A program made the position numbers and the translations under genes. From the NCBI GenBank assembly GCA_032622095.1, contig CP136063.1:146871379-146935378 (forward strand): a stretch of 64,000 nt of DNA, written 5' to 3'. Positions within the stretch are counted from its first letter, which is position 1. Every line of letters starts with the position of its first letter. Below the pieces are notes generated by a model. That model ran no database searches. It was not told the DNA's origin and worked only from the letters and a program-made list of their open reading frames with translations. Origin of the DNA: Siphonodentalium dalli. Taxonomy: Eukaryota > Mollusca > Scaphopoda > Gadilida > Siphonodentaliidae. Positions 47,496 to 59,874 of the stretch are shown here, in pieces.

Positions 47496-49239
47496 CTGAG
47501 GAGGTTGATGGCTCTGGCATTTTGTACCACCCTGATAAAGCACCAACATCACAATCAGAAATTCGGGCAATTTTTGTTGGTTGGTCACTACTAATTGAAT
47601 CAGCCGACAAATTCCTTTTTCTGAAATTAATTTTCCCAGAAGGATCACCAGGCGACAGAGATGAAGAATTTAAAGCCCGGTGAATAACATTAGGACTATT
47701 CTGAGGCTTATTATCAGGAGGTAGATGAGCCGGAACAGAGATATGATGAACAGCGGGTGCCGAGAAACAACTTTTCTGGGATGCTGCATTTGAAGGTATA
47801 ACAGACCGACTCATGGAGATCTGCTTGGTAGGAGGGTTCACAAAATAACTATTCTGATAACTACTATTCCGATTTTGAGCTTGAAAATAATTTTTATTGT
47901 TCATCGGTCCAGACATTGGCTCTGAATGTGAACCTTGTAATTGATTCACAAAGTCTTTTTGAACCATCTCCAGTGTAACGTTTCTATTTGTATTCTGTTC
48001 CAAACCCAAATGTGTCTTATCTGGGTTGTTTAACATATTTTTGGAGCCGAGATCTGAATTGTTCAACATTTCATACTGTCCTCCAGAAAATTGTCCTTGC
48101 CTGTTATTTAGGTCATATATTCCTCGATTTGAATCTTGTGGCAGGTCCATAGCATAAGAATTATTGTACCTCCTTGAATCAGCTGCTATGTCAGGATCTT
48201 TAAGGCAAGCAGAGTTGTTACAGGCCACCTTCATTGTTGCTGCAGATGAATCTCTCTCATGGGAGTAGCTTAATGGTTGACTCCACTGGTTTACACTGTT
48301 AAAGCTCCCAGAACAATTTCTGTTGGATTGCATGGAACCATCTGGGTGAGTGAACTGAGGTTGAATGTTCTGATTAGCTTGGTTCCTTTGGTTAGAAATG
48401 TCCACTGATGCTCTGCCAAATTCGCAGCTATGCTGAGGATTTCTGTATTGAACACAAGTGTTACTTTGGCAGGAGGAAGTAATATCACAATTTGGATTCA
48501 TATTATTTTGGTGATAGTGAATAATGTTCTGTGTTCCAATATGATTCACAGCAATATCAACCTGTCTTGAAGCACCATGGTGTTGTGTCGGTACAGCGAT
48601 GTTGGCCGTTTGGGAAGGCACATTAGATCTATCATACATATTATGTGGAACATTGTGTGTCTGAGAAGGCACATTAAACCTATTCTGTTGTTTCTGGATC
48701 AACCTATCATACAAATTATGTTTGATATTGGCTGTCTGAGAAGTCACATTAAACATTTCCTGTGTGCTTATGGTCCTATCATACATATTCTGTGCCATGT
48801 TACCCCTCTGAGAAGTCATATTTATATATGCATCTTGTTGTGTCGGCATGGTCCTATCACACATATTTTGTGTAACACTGGGCATTTGAGAGGGCACATG
48901 AAACATACCCTGTCTATCAGACATATTCTGTGCAATACTGGCAGTTTGAGAAGGCACATTAAACATATCCTGTTGACGACTTGGATCCTGAGAAGGCATT
49001 TCATAATAGTTTGTATGAGCTCCCCTGTCATATATGCGGTATGGTGGTGGGTCTGGCATCCTGCTGTATGGTGGAGGTTCTGAACCCTTACTGTACGATG
49101 CAGGATGTCCACTACTATCGCAATCCTTGTGTATGCCATTTTGTTGCTCATCCAGAAAGCAAGAGGATAAATATTGGTAAAGCATTGATTCCGATGTATT
49201 CCTTTCCTTGTTCATTTTTACGACCTTATGGTAATAGAC
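47496..49239 (-). CDS. exon A: N-terminal disordered region with PPPY motifs and a tandem peptide repeat
   Basis: This is the largest exon (1744 nt). Its acceptor follows cttccattctttcag at 49240, and its donor is CTCAG|GTATGT at 47495. The ATG at 49215 has A at -3 and is the likely start. The eight codons before it in the exon are also open, so an upstream coding exon cannot be excluded. Numbering from that ATG: PPPY motifs at 47-50 and 56-59 (possible WW-domain ligands), then about six degenerate 20-26-residue repeats at 84-207 with the core FNVPSQTANIAQNMYDR. A long N/Q/S-rich tract follows, with a basic RKRNLS motif at 532-537. There are no membrane segments or signal peptide. The exon ends in phase 1, completing a GAA codon with exon B. 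It is probably a nuclear or scaffold protein by composition. Function unknown. Confidence 0.82.
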
Positions 49240-51433
49240 CTGAAAGAATGGAAGAAACTCATGAACATGAACATAGCAACCATTCTAAATATCCTAAAAA
49301 ATTCTTTATTCATAATTATCCCATTCAGTACACAATGCACACATTGGAATACAATATAATATATTAATTACTAATTTTAGATGTATGGTTAGGGATGTTC
49401 TGATAATATACAATAATAGCAGATGACAGGAAGAGAAATAACATATTCCTAATTATTCATTTGGTAGGAATTTTCAGACACAAGGTTCAACAGACAATTA
49501 ACCTAACTGTTTTTCAAACTTATCATCCCTGATTATCTGAAAATGACAGAAGGATTCATGATTGTTTGTTTAACTTATTATCTGAATAAATCCTACCGTT
49601 ACCTGTAAAAAATGGAAGAAAATCCAACGAATTTAACGCACAGGAATGAATGAAAAATAACTGCAGATGAGATTGCTAAATTATTTATATGAAGTCACCC
49701 TGATAACGTTTATAAACCTGCCAAGCAACATATGATATGGGAATGCACTGCCACGTGAGTGCCATCCAAACATTGCAGGGTCTGACAAACACCAAATATG
49801 ACACAGAGCCAACAATATTATATTTCATTATAGATGTGACCATTTGGCAATGCAAACATGATCTGTTGAAACATGATCTCCAATTACCATATAAAATATC
49901 TCATGTACAGACACCACCTGTGAGCCCAACCCCATTTCTATTAAAGTAGAAAACAGGGTTTTGTTTTAATTACATATAATCTACATATATATATATTTAG
50001 TAGGAAATTATCTGTATTGGGGTTGATTCTCTTTGGTGCTTGTGGTTTGAGACTAGCACAATGAATGTGTTGGTAAGATTCGCTCTTGATTTTAAAACAA
50101 TGAGTATTTTGATGTAGTTTCTGGTATGCATTGTTACATAATCTCAACCAGGAATATGTAGTAAATTTACTCCATGAAACATCCCTAGAAACTGATCCAG
50201 CATATCAGGTAGGTTGGAATGTCAGATTTCACAATCTTAATTACCTATCCACCTGTTGAGTCCCCTAAATGACATACCAATTTGTATGAAAGAAAGTGAA
50301 TCATAATTGATGCAGTAATCTGTCATAATCTGATATTTGGAAGACAAGTCTGAGTATAGTGTGCCTGTCATTCTGCATGGCCTCATCTGCTATGGGAGAC
50401 ATGTTTACTTTTAAATAATTTTTTGTCAACTACCATCCAACCCCCTCCCCCTTTATCTGTATAAAGATATAAGCGAACTGAAGCAGACTATATTCCTGGT
50501 CTTTTATACTGTCAAAAGGGGGGGGGGGGGGTAACCATAGTCAGGTAAACCTATCCCTGGGTTCGGTTCCATCTAAATTTCCACCTGACATTTCTCAGAT
50601 GTGGAAACCCCTTAAATCATCTTCAAATATATAATTTTGCAGAAAAACTTGTACGCTCCTGATAAAATGTCTATATTCACAACTTAGTTCATCTTTGGGA
50701 GCAGCCATTGTCCTAAGAAGATCATACCAGCAGAAACATTCAAAGATTTATAGCGTAAAAGTGTAGGAAGCAAGTTTGTTTTGGTTTTTGATGCTTTATA
50801 TTGTAATCCATTACTATTTAAACATACATGTATTATTTGTAGTACGGTTATGTTATTATTATAGACAATTTGAGCATGCTGCTTACGGCTATTCTTTTTT
50901 CTATCACTAATAGATTTGTTATTATAGACAAGAAAAAAACAAACATTTTCTGAATTTTTAATTAATGTGGCTATTTTATGAATGTTTTTTTCCAATAGAG
51001 AACGCATGGAATGACATTGTGGACTTGATACTGAGTCTGTCCTTATATACAGACGTTATTAACAAAGTGGAATTATTTCATATAACATTACCCAAACATG
51101 CCCCGAGTCATGCTCTATCCACCCTGGACTCCAGTAAGAAAGGCAATCATTTTTGTTTGCAATGTAATTGACAAATCTTAAACCTGGCCTCTCAATCAGT
51201 AAGGTTTATTGGATGTGCAGACTAATTTATAGGTGATAAGAAACAAAATTGAAACTCAAGAAGCATCAAAAGAGTTAAACACTACTCAACATGTTATTTG
51301 CTGGAAAAATGTCCATTATTGCAAATTATCCTGTTGCTGACAAACGTATATAATTTCCAGCTTATTCCAATGTAGTGGCACTGGGCGTCCTGTTGTGGTG
51401 CTTGGTGGCATCAAAAGGATTAATAGAACTAAT
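49240..51433. other. upstream intron or promoter region of the gene, nothing recognised
   Basis: Begins with the pyrimidine tract of exon A's acceptor. AT-rich, with a G run at about 50518-50531. I found no phase-compatible upstream exon or clear promoter. Confidence 0.4.
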
Positions 51434-51605
51434 GAATGAGAGGCCAATCACAATCAGCAGATGTTTAACCCATCTCTCGATGATAGTAAATTGCTATGAT
51501 CAGGATAATAGATCATAAGAGTACACTGTTATATACTAAAGCAGTACAATGTATTGTCAATTGTACAAAATAACACAAATTTTTATTGGAATTTATGGGT
51601 AAAAA
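51434..51605 (+). mobile_element. HINE-like family 1, 5' end only
   Basis: TGAATGAGAGGCCAATCACAA with the ATGTTTAACCCAT motif, truncated after AATTTATGGGT. Confidence 0.75.
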
Positions 51606-51999
51606 AACAGAGTATTATAACATCTACACTATAGAGCCTGTCACCACTATCATAGTGCAATCCGTTCAATTTATCTTGTTGCAAATTGCCATGTGAGATA
51701 TCAACATAATATCGTTATTTAATAAGGGAAAAGGTTCAATGACATGGAATGGGTAAAAGGGGTTAATATTTTGCAAATCGAGGGGGGGGGGTGGTAAAAA
51801 GATGGGAGGGTCACATGGAAGGTATCTGCCATCAGAGGCCCCTTCACACCATATGTCAGATTATCACCACGGTTGTTTCCGAGAAGATGTTTTTAATTTT
51901 TTGTTTATTAGGTTATAAACAATTTTTTGTTTATTTAGTTATCTATTTTAAATTGAGCAAGGAATTCAATCTATAAAAAAAAATTCAAAAATATAATTA

Positions 52000-54136
52000 A
52001 ACGAGAGGCCGATCACGATCGGCAGATGTTTAACCCATACCTTGGCGATAGCGATCTTTTTATGAGTGCAAGAATATCAACAATTCACAGCGTACTATTA
52101 TTTATTAGTTTCATAGTGGAATCAGACTTATTGAGCAACTTGCTCTGACATTTAAACACAATAGGAACATGGATATGACATTCGATTTCAACCTATTAGG
52201 TCACTCCAACAGAGATACATGTATGTGTGATAGATTGATAAAGATAATTATGCCCAACCACAGTCAGACAGATGCACCATAGCTGTTAAAGATATAATAG
52301 TTACAATATTAACATCATAATAACTCTATTTATTTACTTCTTACAATGGAACCGGAGTCATAACAGATTATGTTGTTGTGTTAGCTGCATAGTAAAAGTT
52401 AAGGGATGATTGAGATTAGAGACCAACAAACACCTGAACATCTATATAAGTGAGGGGTGTATAGACCTTGATATTAAATATGATTGATAATGGTTGGATA
52501 TAAAATATTTTAATACAGAATTATCAGATAACTAAAGGAGAGATATGAGAAGGGTCAAATTGAAAATATTAGAGTCATAACATTGGATCGCGTACAGTAT
52601 ACCTATGGTTAATTTTATTCTAAGCTGATCATTGGAAAGATACAATGTCTGTAACAGCAGAAATATATTAAATGTTGGGTTAATATTCTCAAAACCATTC
52701 AATCAATACCAAAATCTATACACGTGAAGAATGTGTCACGATCAACCTGAATGAGATTATAAAAGTGATTGGGTGAAAAATATTTGACCAATAAGTCAGC
52801 TTCAAGAATACCAGAACCATTATTATTATCCTGCAGCCCAAATGCAATAGAGGGAATTTCAAAATAAGATATTTCCTCAAATGATGAATATTCAATTGGT
52901 GGCTTATAGAAATTCTTAGTAAACCTGGCCCAAGGTGAAAGAGATAATTTAAAATCTGCCTATCAGATATCATGTGTCTATGGAATAGGTTAATTTTAAT
53001 CCTGAAATACATGCAAGTGAAAAGTGGATCACGATCAACCTGGACATAGAATAGGAGAATGAACATATAATGTGTGGAGAGGGTTAATCATTTTCAATGA
53101 CATCATATGATGGAACTAATGTGTGGATTAATTTTTTTCTCAAGATAAGACAACAGTGTCTCTGTAAACAACAATTCTCTAAAAAGCCATGCTCTAGAAC
53201 ATCCTACAAATGGACAATGGACTATTTGTATTAATGCCATGAACATGTTTCAACAGGGGGGGGGGGGGGGGTAAATTACTATTGCACACAAACTGGAGTA
53301 AAGAATCATCAATCACTTAAATTTGACAGCTCTGGGGGCAGCCAGTGGTTTAGCAGTTAGTATCCAGTGTCATTCTCTGATTCCAATAAAGCAGATTACT
53401 GTGTAAAGTCATTTGTCTTAAACTCCCACAGGGCATATAGGTAGTAAATTACTTGAATTATAAAGGGCCATAACTCTGTTAAAATATATCGGATCAAACC
53501 CAAATTTGAACTTGATCTGTATTTCAGGGTGAGGACCTCATGTACCAAATTTGGTGTAGATCAGATGAAAAATGTTTCGAGTCATAGCAGCTTGTGTGAG
53601 TTCTAAGTAAACATAAGTTTGAAAAGGGTTAATTAAACGATACCAAAAACCATACAGATAAAGAACGTGCTAAGAAAAACCTAGGTAAGAAATATGAGGC
53701 ATATCAGAAGAAAACAGTTTGACTTAGATGCATCAGATAGAATTTGTGTGCAGGGTTAATTATTTTCTAAACCGATCAACCAATCGATACCAAAAACTAT
53801 ACAGGTGAGGGGTGTGTCATTATAAACCTACATATCAAATATGAAAACAATCGGACAAAAAATACTTTGGTTACAGCATCGGACAGCTCATGCCTATGTG
53901 CTGATGCAAAGTGTTAATAATTTCTAAACCGATCAACCGATCGATACAAAAACTATACAGGTGAGGAGTGTGTCATCATAAACATGCACATAAAATTTTA
54001 ACAATATCCGATAAAAAATATTCAAGTAAATGAATCGGATAGCAAGTGTCTACAGACAGACGGACGGACGAACGACGGATGGTTGATCCGGACGTCGGCA
54101 TTATGTGTACCATACATGGTATGGGTACACATAAAA
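52000..54136 (+). mobile_element. HINE-like family 1, variant with different interior, complete
   Basis: 5' AACGAGAGGCCGATCACGAT; ATGTTTAACCCATACC at 52026-52041 is complementary to GGTATGGGTACACAT at 54118-54132. The interior consists of modules 'ACCGATCAACCGATCGATAC', 'TATACAGGTGAGGRGTGTGTCAT' repeated, unlike the form at 15276. A second copy starts at 61938. Non-coding. Confidence 0.85.
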
Positions 54137-54261
54137 ACAAATTAAAGAAAAAAAGGCCGCATGAACTCCGTAAAAAAAAAATCTGATCAAACCCAGATTT
54201 GAATTTGATCTGTATTTTGGGCTGAGAAACTCACATATACAAATATAATTCCAATCATATA
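54137..54261 (+). mobile_element. family 1 body fragment
   Basis: One GGATCAAACCC-type body module, cut by the next family-1 start at 54262. Confidence 0.65.
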
Positions 54262-56418
54262 AACGAGAGGCCGATCGTGATGTTTAACCCATCCTTTGGT
54301 GGCAGTATTTTAAAATTACTATAATCAGAATCACAAATTAGAGTTTAGATATTGAATTATAGAGTATACTGTTATGTACTATTATAGACAAATATACATA
54401 TAAACACAAATATAAGAGAATTCAGTGGCACAAGATATGTAATGCTGCACCAGCGCAGCCTTAGATTAATAGAGTCCAATTTAAGTTTACAATGATAATG
54501 TATCAAATTATACCAACACACCCATCAAGGTAAGCCACCTCACTGCTGACCCATTAATATCAATTATATAGCAGAGCTGTCAACTAATCACTGGCATTGT
54601 TTATGCTGAACCTTGGCATCTCTATTAAAACTATAACATTTATAATGACCTCAGACCATCTGTAGAGTGAAATACTCAGCTGTGTAATGCACATTGGCAT
54701 AAGATACATCAGAAAATGATATAGCCATATTAATAGCTAAGTAGTCCAAAGGCATGGGATGGAATTGGTGAATTGGGTTTAATATCACTCCAAATTTTTT
54801 TACCAGTACATAACAAGATTTTGGACTGATTTAACCCTTTGAACCCTGGCGCCCCACAGTGATCGACACCCTGACCCGGGGCTCCCAGTGGTATGTCCGC
54901 TTAAATTAGACAGTGTCTAGTAGCATGGTGTTGATTATGTTCAAATTGCGACACCGGTCTGAAACTTTACAGGTTTGTCCCCCATGGATCAGCGATCATT
55001 ATAAGATCGCGAGACTTTGCCTCGCTGCATCTCCTTGGTAACGGTTGCTAGGCAACTACCCGGAATTGACTGGAAAATGTAAATATAGCTTATAGCGTCG
55101 TAATTCAACCTCAGTGATTGCGTTTTTTGATGCAGAGACCAGAAACAACGTAATTTCCCGTAACAAATTGTGGCCCCATTGTTCAAGTAAGCTGTCTAGA
55201 TTGTGTATACTGTACTAACATGTGAAACATGCAACAAAATGTCATATATAGCGCCACATTTCACTTAAACGCATTTTTTTAAATGAATTATAGCCTGCGC
55301 GCATGTTTTTCCTAGCCGTTTCTAGCGGGCAGCCAATCCATATAGACACCTTTGCCAGCGCTGACTTCAATAGGCCAATCTAAATATATATATTAGTGGG
55401 TATGTCGTGTATAAGTACGTTATAAACCATTTATTTGTCATTGTGCTAGTCTGCGCATGCGCGAATAAATCAACTTCATATGCGATAGACCCTACCCCAT
55501 ATGTAGCAGAACACTGGTTAATATACGCGAGGGTAATTTAAACTGAAATTGTGTGTCTAAATTATGTCTGTTCTGTACACACACGGGGAACACGAAATTA
55601 TATGCCGTAAATATAGCGGCACAGTTCGATTAAAATATCATATGTTTTTGTAGATTATATGCTATGCGCATGCGCATATATTTCTACCCGATACTAGCGG
55701 TCAACCATTCCATACGCACTATGGGCACCGCTGACATATGTGGGGGCAATTTAAATATAAATCAGTGGGTCTGACGCTCGTTATACTATATATAAATTTG
55801 CTACCGAATCATGTCGTCGCTGCACCGAAATATCGGTGTTACGGGATATAGTCACGGTTCGTTTGCACCTAAATATCGGTGTTACGGGTTCAAAGGGTTA
55901 AACCAAATTTGGTGTAGTGACTTGGGGTACCCTTGGCGGAGTTAAAATAGCGTTAGTTTTATCAAATTTTGCTAACTTTAAAGAAAAAAAACTAAAAAAT
56001 GTTTTTAAATATTTTTTATTTTTTAATTGAGCAAGGAATTAAAAAAATTTATTTTTTAAGAATGAATATCTTTCGATATTAACTCAGTTAATAATAATCC
56101 AATCAAACCCATAATTGAACTGGATCTGTTTTTTGGGCTGAGAAATTCATATAAAAAATTTGGTTCCGATCAGATAGAAAATGTTCAAGTTATGTCTATG
56201 GACAGACAGATTGCCAGACAGATGGACGGACAAACAGCGAGAGGTCAATCCGGACATTGCTACTATGATTACTATACTATGGTATGGATAAACATAAAAA
56301 TGTTTGAGTTTTATCGCAGCATGTGTAAAGTGTCCACAGACAGACGGAGGGACGAACAACAAGTGGTCAATCTGGATGTCAACACTATGTGCATGATACT
56401 ATGGTATGGGAACACATA
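54262..56418 (+). mobile_element. HINE-like family 1 interrupted by a TTAA element
   Basis: 5' AACGAGAGGCCGATCGTGA; 3' hairpin CATACTATGG..GGGAACACATA near 56400. Two consecutive 3' hairpin/microsatellite blocks are present (about 56270 and 56400). The interior is split at 54831-55901 by the TTAA-flanked insertion. Confidence 0.8.
54835..55897. mobile_element. 1.06-kb TTAA-flanked element nested in a HINE-like copy
   Basis: TTAA at 54831-54834 and 55898-55901, with perfect 12-bp ends CCCTTTGAACCC. The uninterrupted site is seen in sister copies (GATTTAAACAAATTTGG at about 15955, AATTTAAACCAAATTTGG at about 34997), confirming duplication of TTAA. Inside are two diverged ~370-bp related segments (GCGCATGCG.., TAGCGGxCAxCCA). 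No transposase. Confidence 0.92.
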
Positions 56419-56499
56419 ATGATTGTGTCAACAACACTGTAGCTCAACTTGGAAAGGAGTTAATTTTTTGCTGAGCAATTAATAGAATGATAAAGAAGA

Positions 56500-56782
56500 A
56501 GGAAAGTAAACAAGAGGTCACCCACCGAAAAACCATATGAGGTTTGGTGATGATCGGATGAGAGATGTGGTCTGTAGTGGGTGCCAAAGGATTTAGTCAT
56601 ACAAAGAGTAAATTCCAAGATCGATGCTGGTGGCCAGTTTTTCAACGAATGTCGGTCAAAATAAGAGGATCCCATCTAGAGGTCACCCCGAAGATCCATA
56701 TGAACTTTTGGTGATGATCGGATGAGGGATATGGTCTAATAAATGCTGGCTCCAGGGTATACCGATGAATTCAAATTTGAAT
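56500..56782. repeat. 'AGCTCCCATCT..GGTCACCC' dispersed repeat
   Basis: Contains AACAAGAGGTCACCC and TTTGGTGATGATCGGATGAG. A family-4 element is inserted at its right end after TTTGAAT, and the repeat resumes at 58004 (ATACAAGATG). Confidence 0.7.
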
Positions 56783-58003
56783 AAAAGGCCGTCCGGCCAC
56801 AGTGTCCCCCGAAAAAGTGGCTTCATTGAGGGCATCAGCTTTTCTGAAAAAAATAACAAGGACCCTAAATCCGATACTAAATTTCAGAACAATCCAACCA
56901 GTGTCCCCTGAAATGGTACACGGCAAACTCTAGATATTTATTTGTTAATTTTACCTTCATTAATGCTGGCTGTGTTATTTGTTACCCAGAAATTGACAGG
57001 ATTCTAAGTCGAAAAAAGGGCCATTACTCTAGCAAAAATGGGCGGATTGTACCCAACTTGACCTGTTTTTCGAGCTGATAAATGCACATTCCAAATTTGG
57101 TTCAAATATGATCACACAAACTGAAGTTATCATCCGGAAACCAGAAATTGACAGGATTCCAAGTCGAAAAAGGGCAACAACTCTCGCAAAAAATGGGCGG
57201 AGCAAAACCATATTCGAACTTGACCTGTATATAGGGCTGATAAACTCACATACCAAATTTGGTTCAGATATGATCACACAAACTGAAGTTATCATTCAGA
57301 AACCAGAAAATTACAAGATTCCAAGAAAAAAAAGGGCCATAACTCCATTAAAAGAAAATCAGATCAAACCCATATTCGAACTCAATCTGTATGTTGGGCT
57401 GAGAAACTCATATACCAAATTTGGTTCCAATCAGATAAAAAATGTTTGAGTTATGGCAGAATGCATGAATTCTAAGTCGAAAAAGGGCATAACTCCGTAA
57501 AAAAAAACTCGAATCAAACCCATATTCAAACTCGATCTGTGTTTTGGGCCGAGAAACTCACATACCAAATTTGGTTCCGATCAGATAAATTTTATTTAGT
57601 TATGGCATATTCGAACTCGATCTGTATTTTTGGTTTTGAAAATGGTTGAGTTATCGCATTACATGTAAAGTGTCTACGGACGGACAGACGGACAGACGGC
57701 TCGACAGACGGACAGACGGACAGACAAACGACGAGTGGTCAATCCGGACAACGACACTATGTTTACCATACTATGGTATGGGTAAATATAAAAAGGGCCA
57801 TAACTCTTGCAAAAATGGGCGGAGCAAACCCATATTCGAACTTGACCTGTATTTTGGTCTGATAAACTCACCTATGAAATTTGCTTTTGATCTAATAACC
57901 GAAATTAAAGTTATCATCCGGAAACCATTTCCGGACGCACAGACGGACGGCTAGACGCACGGACACTGGCTATTTTAATAGTATTATTTTTTTCGGGGGA
58001 CAA
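56783..58003 (+). mobile_element. HINE-like family 4, second copy, with family 1 sequence inside
   Basis: 5' AAAAGGCCGTCCGGCCAC, TGTCCCCCG motif, 3' CGGGGGACAA. At about 57327-57797 a family-1 3' half (two GGGCCATAACTC modules, GGACAGACGG run, ACCATACTATGGTATGGGTA) sits inside, bounded by AAAGGGCCATAACTC on both sides. Confidence 0.8.
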
Positions 58004-58250
58004 ATACAAGATGTCTGCTGGCAGCCTTGTTTTTTAACAAATGTCGGTCAAAATATGAGGCTCCCATCTAGATGTCACCTCATAGACCCATATAAAGTTT
58101 GGTGATGATCGGATGAGGGATGTGGTCTGTGCCAAAGGATTAAAATGCAAAGAGTAAAATCCAAGATGACCATCCATGTTTTTTCTCAACAAAATCGTTC
58201 AAATTGGATAGCTCCCGTCTACAGGTGATCACAATCGTGCCTGCAAATTA
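58004..58250. repeat. continuation of the dispersed repeat split by family 4
   Basis: ACAAGATGTCTGCTGGCAGCC and GCTCCCATCTAGATGTCACC follow directly, as in the unbroken copy at 61500-61937. Confidence 0.7.
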
Positions 58251-58958
58251 AACAAGAGCATCGCTAGGGCGTGGCAAAATACGCCCTTTAGCCATTTTGA
58301 ATAGTACTATCGCAAAATAAGATAATACTTTGAGCTTACATTTGAAGAAAATCTGATATACCCCTAATTTCAATACCAAAATGTGGTCAAATTCTAAGTC
58401 GAAAAATGGCCATAACTCATGTAAAAATAATTAGACAGAACCTATATTCAAACTTGGCCTGTAGTTTTAGAGCTCTGGGAAATACACATACCAGCTTTGG
58501 TTCAGCTCAAATAATCAAAACTGGAGTTATCGGTCGGAAACCAAAATGTTATGAAATTGGTCAAATTCTAAGTTGAAAAATGGCCGTAACTCATGTAAAA
58601 ATAACTGGACGGAACCCATATTCGAACTTGGCCTGTATCTTTAGCTGGGAAATGCACATACCAACTTTTGTTCAGATCAAATAATCCAAACTGGAGTTAT
58701 CGGTCGGAAACCAAAAATGTTAACAGACAGTCAAATTCTAAGTCGAAAAAGGGCCGTAACTCATGTAAAAATAATTGGAGGGAACTCATATTCGAACTTG
58801 GCCTGTATCTTTAGCTGGGAAATACACATACCAACTTTGGTTCAGATCAAATAATCCAAACTGGAGTTATCGATCGGAAACCAAAATTGTTAACGGACGG
58901 ACAGCTAGACAGACTGATAACATAATACGACCTTTTTTCAAAAAGGGCTTATAAAAAT
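58251..58958 (+). mobile_element. HINE-like family 5, complete
   Basis: 5' AACAAGAGCATCGCTAGGGC; ATACGCCCTTT (58279-58289) is complementary to AAAAGGGCTTAT (58941-58952) with one mismatch. Three body modules (GTAACTCATGTAAAAATAA.. GGAGTTATCGGTCGGAAACC), a short GGACGGACAG run, then hairpin CCTTTTTTCAAAAAGG and ATAAAAA. Confidence 0.8.
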
Positions 58959-59195
58959 GATCCGTCCATAATCTGGTCAAATTTGAAATCAAAGATGGCT
59001 GCTGACGGCCATATTTTTCATAAAAATTTGATAGCTCCCATGTCACCCTGCTTCTACAGATGAAGTTTGGTGAAGATCGGATAAGGGATGCAGCCTGTAG
59101 GGCATGCCGAAGGAAATTATTGATGCACGCACAGCGGACGCCAACCCATGGCAATAGCTCAAACTTTACATTGTAAAGTTGTGCTAAAAACTGTA
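58959..59195 (+). repeat. dispersed repeat with its own hairpin 3' end
   Basis: GGCTGCTGACGGCCAT, TTTGGTGAAGATCGGATAAG, then CCATGGCAATAGCTC, hairpin AACTTTACATTGTAAAGTT and GTGCTAAAAA. Same end architecture as the HINE-like families, so probably a sixth family. Confidence 0.65.
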
Positions 59196-59227
59196 GGGCT
59201 CTAATAAACAGTTTATTTCCCAAAAAA

Positions 59228-59475
59228 TATCAACTTCCAGTTTCGAAGCCACCCTAGGTATAAAATTTCGTCAAAATCCCGTCGAAAGGCGCGATTTGAC
59301 CTTGAATTTACCATTTTGAAGGTCAAGGTCAGGTCGGGGTCACGATTTGACCCATCCAAAACACTCCCCGGACAAAAGTAGACCTAGGTATCAAATTTCT
59401 TCGAAATCCATCTGGCAGTTTTCCCGGCCATTGCTAACAAACAAACAAACAGACAGACAGAAGTACCAAAATATA
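59228..59475. repeat. repeat with clustered AGGTCA-type half-sites
   Basis: The words GAAGGTCAAGGTCAGGTCGG and GGGTCACGATTTGACCC at about 59320-59355 give several nuclear-receptor-like half-sites. Ends in AACAAACAAACAGACAGACAG. A repeat-derived sequence; regulatory activity is not shown. Confidence 0.55.
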
Positions 59476-59874
59476 CAGTAGAAGATAAATGTTCAAAAGT
59501 GGATTGTGCAACAAGCTTTGAGGCTTTTGTTAAGTCCTAAATGTTATCCCAGGTATCTTTGAATAGATACAAGTGGGGTATAGCAGATGTGTTTTGGTTC
59601 TGTATGCCCAAATAATAAAGTTTAGATGGGAAGGGAAATGGAGTGTAGGTAGTAATTGGAAGGGGGCAACTAAGCTTATCATTAATAAAGTGCACTATGT
59701 CACAGATAAATATTATACGTTTTTTTAATTTATACCATGTTAAATTTCTCACATTTTTCGTCCAAAAGAAATTGAAATTCATAAATTTGGTCTGATTATG
59801 CTACGACCCCATTGGAGGGGATTTCGAATGGGTCTGATCAGGATTATTAACATTCCATTACATTACATTATAAA

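Larger units (their letters stand above)
269..49239 (-). other. five-exon unidentified gene, partial at both ends
   Basis: This is the whole gene locus. Exons run right to left: 49239-47496, 30069-29915, 19646-18042, 13030-12991, 1099-269. Every junction has a GT donor and an AG acceptor with a pyrimidine tract, and the phases join exactly (1, 0, 0, 1, then 1 at the last donor). The joined frame stays open for about 1450 codons from the ATG at 49215. Introns are about 17.4, 10.3, 5.0 and 11.9 kb and hold nearly all the repeats, while the exons hold none. The product is serine-, asparagine- and glutamine-rich and mostly disordered. Basic clusters suggest a nuclear protein (inference). A 3' exon lies beyond the left edge, and at least a 5' UTR exon lies upstream of 49240. 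I do not recognise the family. Confidence 0.8.

Noticed and set aside
48577-49083. 168-codon plus-strand ORF opposite exon A
   Set aside because: Antisense shadow of the exon A repeat tract. Its periodicity mirrors the real peptide repeat.
269-49239. Reading the three large minus-strand open frames as three separate genes
   Set aside because: Donor and acceptor sites and phases link them with two small exons into one chain, and none has its own complete start-to-stop structure.
57029-57449. ORFs of 88 and 113 codons in the family 4/family 1 mosaic
   Set aside because: They translate repeated body modules. Other copies of the same modules contain stops.
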